Shown here one piece after another: positions 15,003 through 16,221 of a DNA stretch of 16,221 nt. Both the position numbers and the translations under genes were made by a program. The stretch is taken from assembly GCF_000186865.1 (NCBI RefSeq), contig NW_008705623.1:27844-44064 (forward strand), written 5' to 3'. This DNA comes from Aureococcus anophagefferens. Taxonomy: Eukaryota; Sar; Pelagophyceae; Pelagomonadales; Pelagomonadaceae. The number at the start of each line of letters is the position of its first letter. Position 1 is the first letter of the stretch. The notes below the pieces were generated by a model. It was given only the letters and a program-made list of their open reading frames with translations. It was not told the DNA's origin and ran no database searches.

Positions 15003-15714
15003 TGCGTGCGAAGACATGGCGAACTCTCCCTAAATCCATTTAAGGAGCGTGGGCCGGCGCTCATTCGCTTGCAAGCCGCCACGCCCTTCGAGCAGACGCG
15101 CCGTTGGCCCCTTAGGGCTACCCAGAGATCTCTTTGTTCAAATGGTGATATACGACCAATGAAAAGCGAGCTCATTTGGACGCCTCCGAAGCGTCGCCGT
15201 TCGCCGCGACCGCCCCACGCGGAATCCCCAGGGAGACGCCGCCACAAAAGTCGCGTACGCTAGAAGCTACAAAGGGCCCTTTCGCCATACTAATTCAGTC
15301 GAAATTTGAAGACTTCACAAAGTTCACTATGAGTCGTGCTTTGACAAGTCGAGATTTGGTCTTGCCAAAATGTCAGGGAAAGTCAAATGACAGCTAGCTG
15401 GATATTGTTCAATTACGGGAAGGTGCAATATTTGGGGGGATGCCAATTTAATGTATGACTGTGCCAACTCGCGTGCGAATGTCGATCCAAGCCGAATAGC
15501 ACTGAAGTGAAGTGTTCATACTTACTGACATTTGCGCAGCATTTCAACTCGCAATGGAAACAGATGGAATATCTTCGGGTAAATGTCGTCGGATCCATAT
15601 TTTTGAGAGCCAAGATCCCTCTGAGGCACACTCGTCCAATCAGACATGCTGTTTCTTGTTCTCTTGCTATTACAAGATTCCTCTATGAGGCAATGCCAAA
15701 CTTGATGCAGGCCA
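15003..15714. other. Region without recognised gene
   Basis: Mixed composition. Only short frames with no protein-like motifs are present on either strand. No tRNA, rRNA or element terminus recognised. Confidence 0.4.
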
Positions 15715-15754
15715 GGTGACACTAGGTATCGAAAGGGTGACACTAAGTATCGAA
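15715..15754. repeat. Two tandem copies of a 19-base motif
   Basis: GGTGACACTAGGTATCGAA (15715-15733) and GGTGACACTAAGTATCGAA (15736-15754) differ at one base and are separated by two bases. They lie just beyond the 3' end of the minus-strand gene at the right edge. Confidence 0.75.
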
Positions 15755-15760
15755 GTGGAA

Positions 15761-16221
15761 CTAATTCCCGAAGAGAGTCGGCATTCGGGTCCGCCGCAAG
15801 TATGCTTGTCTCGCCGCGACGGCCTCGATCTCAGAAAGCTCAGCCCAATCTCCGTCGTCAAAATTGATCTCCCACAGCTTCATCCGCCGCATCTGCCCCC
15901 CCCGCCGATACTTCACGTCCGCGCGATATATCTTGGTGACGCTGCCATCGTACGCTTTGCCCTTGTTGTAGAACTTGGTGACGCGGTCGCCATTCTCCGG
16001 CACCGCCCCCAGGCCAAACTTTCTTTTGTTAAAGGTGCCGTACGCCTCCTTGTACCAGCTCTCGTCTTCGGCGAGCTCCAGGACCGTGTACAGCGGACAT
16101 TGGACTCGCCCGGCGTGCACGACCCATTCTGACGACGCCCTTTGACGGCACACTTTCGCGATTTTGCTGCGCGTACCTTCTGGGGGTGTGAACCGTTTTC
16201 CCTTGAGTTCCGTCGTCCATG
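15761..16221 (-). CDS. C-terminal part of a Tudor/Agenet-like protein (runs off window)
   Basis: The frame stays open to the right edge (the last whole codon starts at 16219), giving at least 152 residues and no in-frame ATG, so the true start is outside the window. The C-terminal half, NGDRVTKFYNKGKAYDGSV through LWEINFDDGDWAELSEIE, has the form of small Tudor/Agenet-type barrels: an opening strand with an aromatic residue, a Gly-x-Val turn, then W-x-[IV]-x-[FY]-D-D-G-D with an acidic end. Such domains bind methylated histones or act as protein adaptors. The upstream part (ELKGKRFTPPEGTRSKIAK) is basic and unassigned. Composition is GC-rich. The domain call rests on pattern only. Confidence 0.55.
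   Translation of the reverse strand, partial: WTTELKGKRFTPPEGTRSKIAKVCRQRASSEWVVHAGRVQCPLYTVLELAEDESWYKEAYGTFNKRKFGLGAVPENGDRVTKFYNKGKAYDGSVTKIYRADVKYRRGGQMRRMKLWEINFDDGDWAELSEIEAVAARQAYLRRTRMPTLFGN

Noticed and set aside
1..16221. tRNA or rRNA genes
   Set aside because: No cloverleaf with a GGTTCRANNCC-type T-arm and no rRNA signature was found by eye on either strand.

Overview
The window looks like nuclear DNA of a unicellular eukaryote, most likely a stramenopile-type alga. This is inference. The support is a Ty1/copia retrotransposon, a eukaryote-style ABC1/ADCK kinase with a good start context at its second ATG, long intronless genes of moderate GC lying beside very GC-rich gene pieces, and no bacterial operon signals. 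One undetermined base lies at 25.

Left part (1-4290). A 2-oxoglutarate/Fe(II) oxygenase-like gene (41-1102) is followed by about 900 bases of non-coding DNA. That DNA carries a dispersed TTGGTTCCATCAT motif and a tandemly duplicated hairpin unit. An intact ABC1/ADCK (UbiB-like) atypical kinase gene (1982-3817) comes next. It has palindromes just before its start, and a perfect 28-base palindrome lies after its stop.

Middle (4290-10864). A very GC-rich gene, broken by at least two frame changes, runs to about 5850 and stops abruptly. Copy 1 of a copia-type element follows: a 309-base LTR (6192-6500), a candidate primer site resembling the half-tRNA(iMet) site of Drosophila copia, a leader, and a gag-like ORF (6648 to about 8150). 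The gag is cut off by a different sequence carrying one minus-strand gene (8196-9917) with Pro/Gln-rich 51-residue repeats. A second GC-rich gene fragment follows (10215-10864); it has an in-frame TAG and no proper left or right end.

Right part (10865-16221). This GC-rich fragment is joined, in frame, to a 130-base piece of the same gag, which jumps directly into a long pol region: an unassigned N-terminal part, the integrase HHCC and DDE motifs, a very long linker and the start of the reverse transcriptase. Pol is cut at the first putative catalytic Asp of the reverse transcriptase and fused to an LTR missing its first 31 bases (14499-14762). About 1 kb of unassigned DNA with an exact 59-base direct repeat follows. 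The right edge holds the C-terminal part of a minus-strand gene with a Tudor/Agenet-like segment (15761 to beyond 16221).

The host genes do not form a visible pathway. The strongest overall signal is the mosaic: two damaged copies of one copia family with near-identical LTR pieces, interleaved with broken GC-rich genes. It reflects either recent nested insertion and deletion or assembly joins within repeats.
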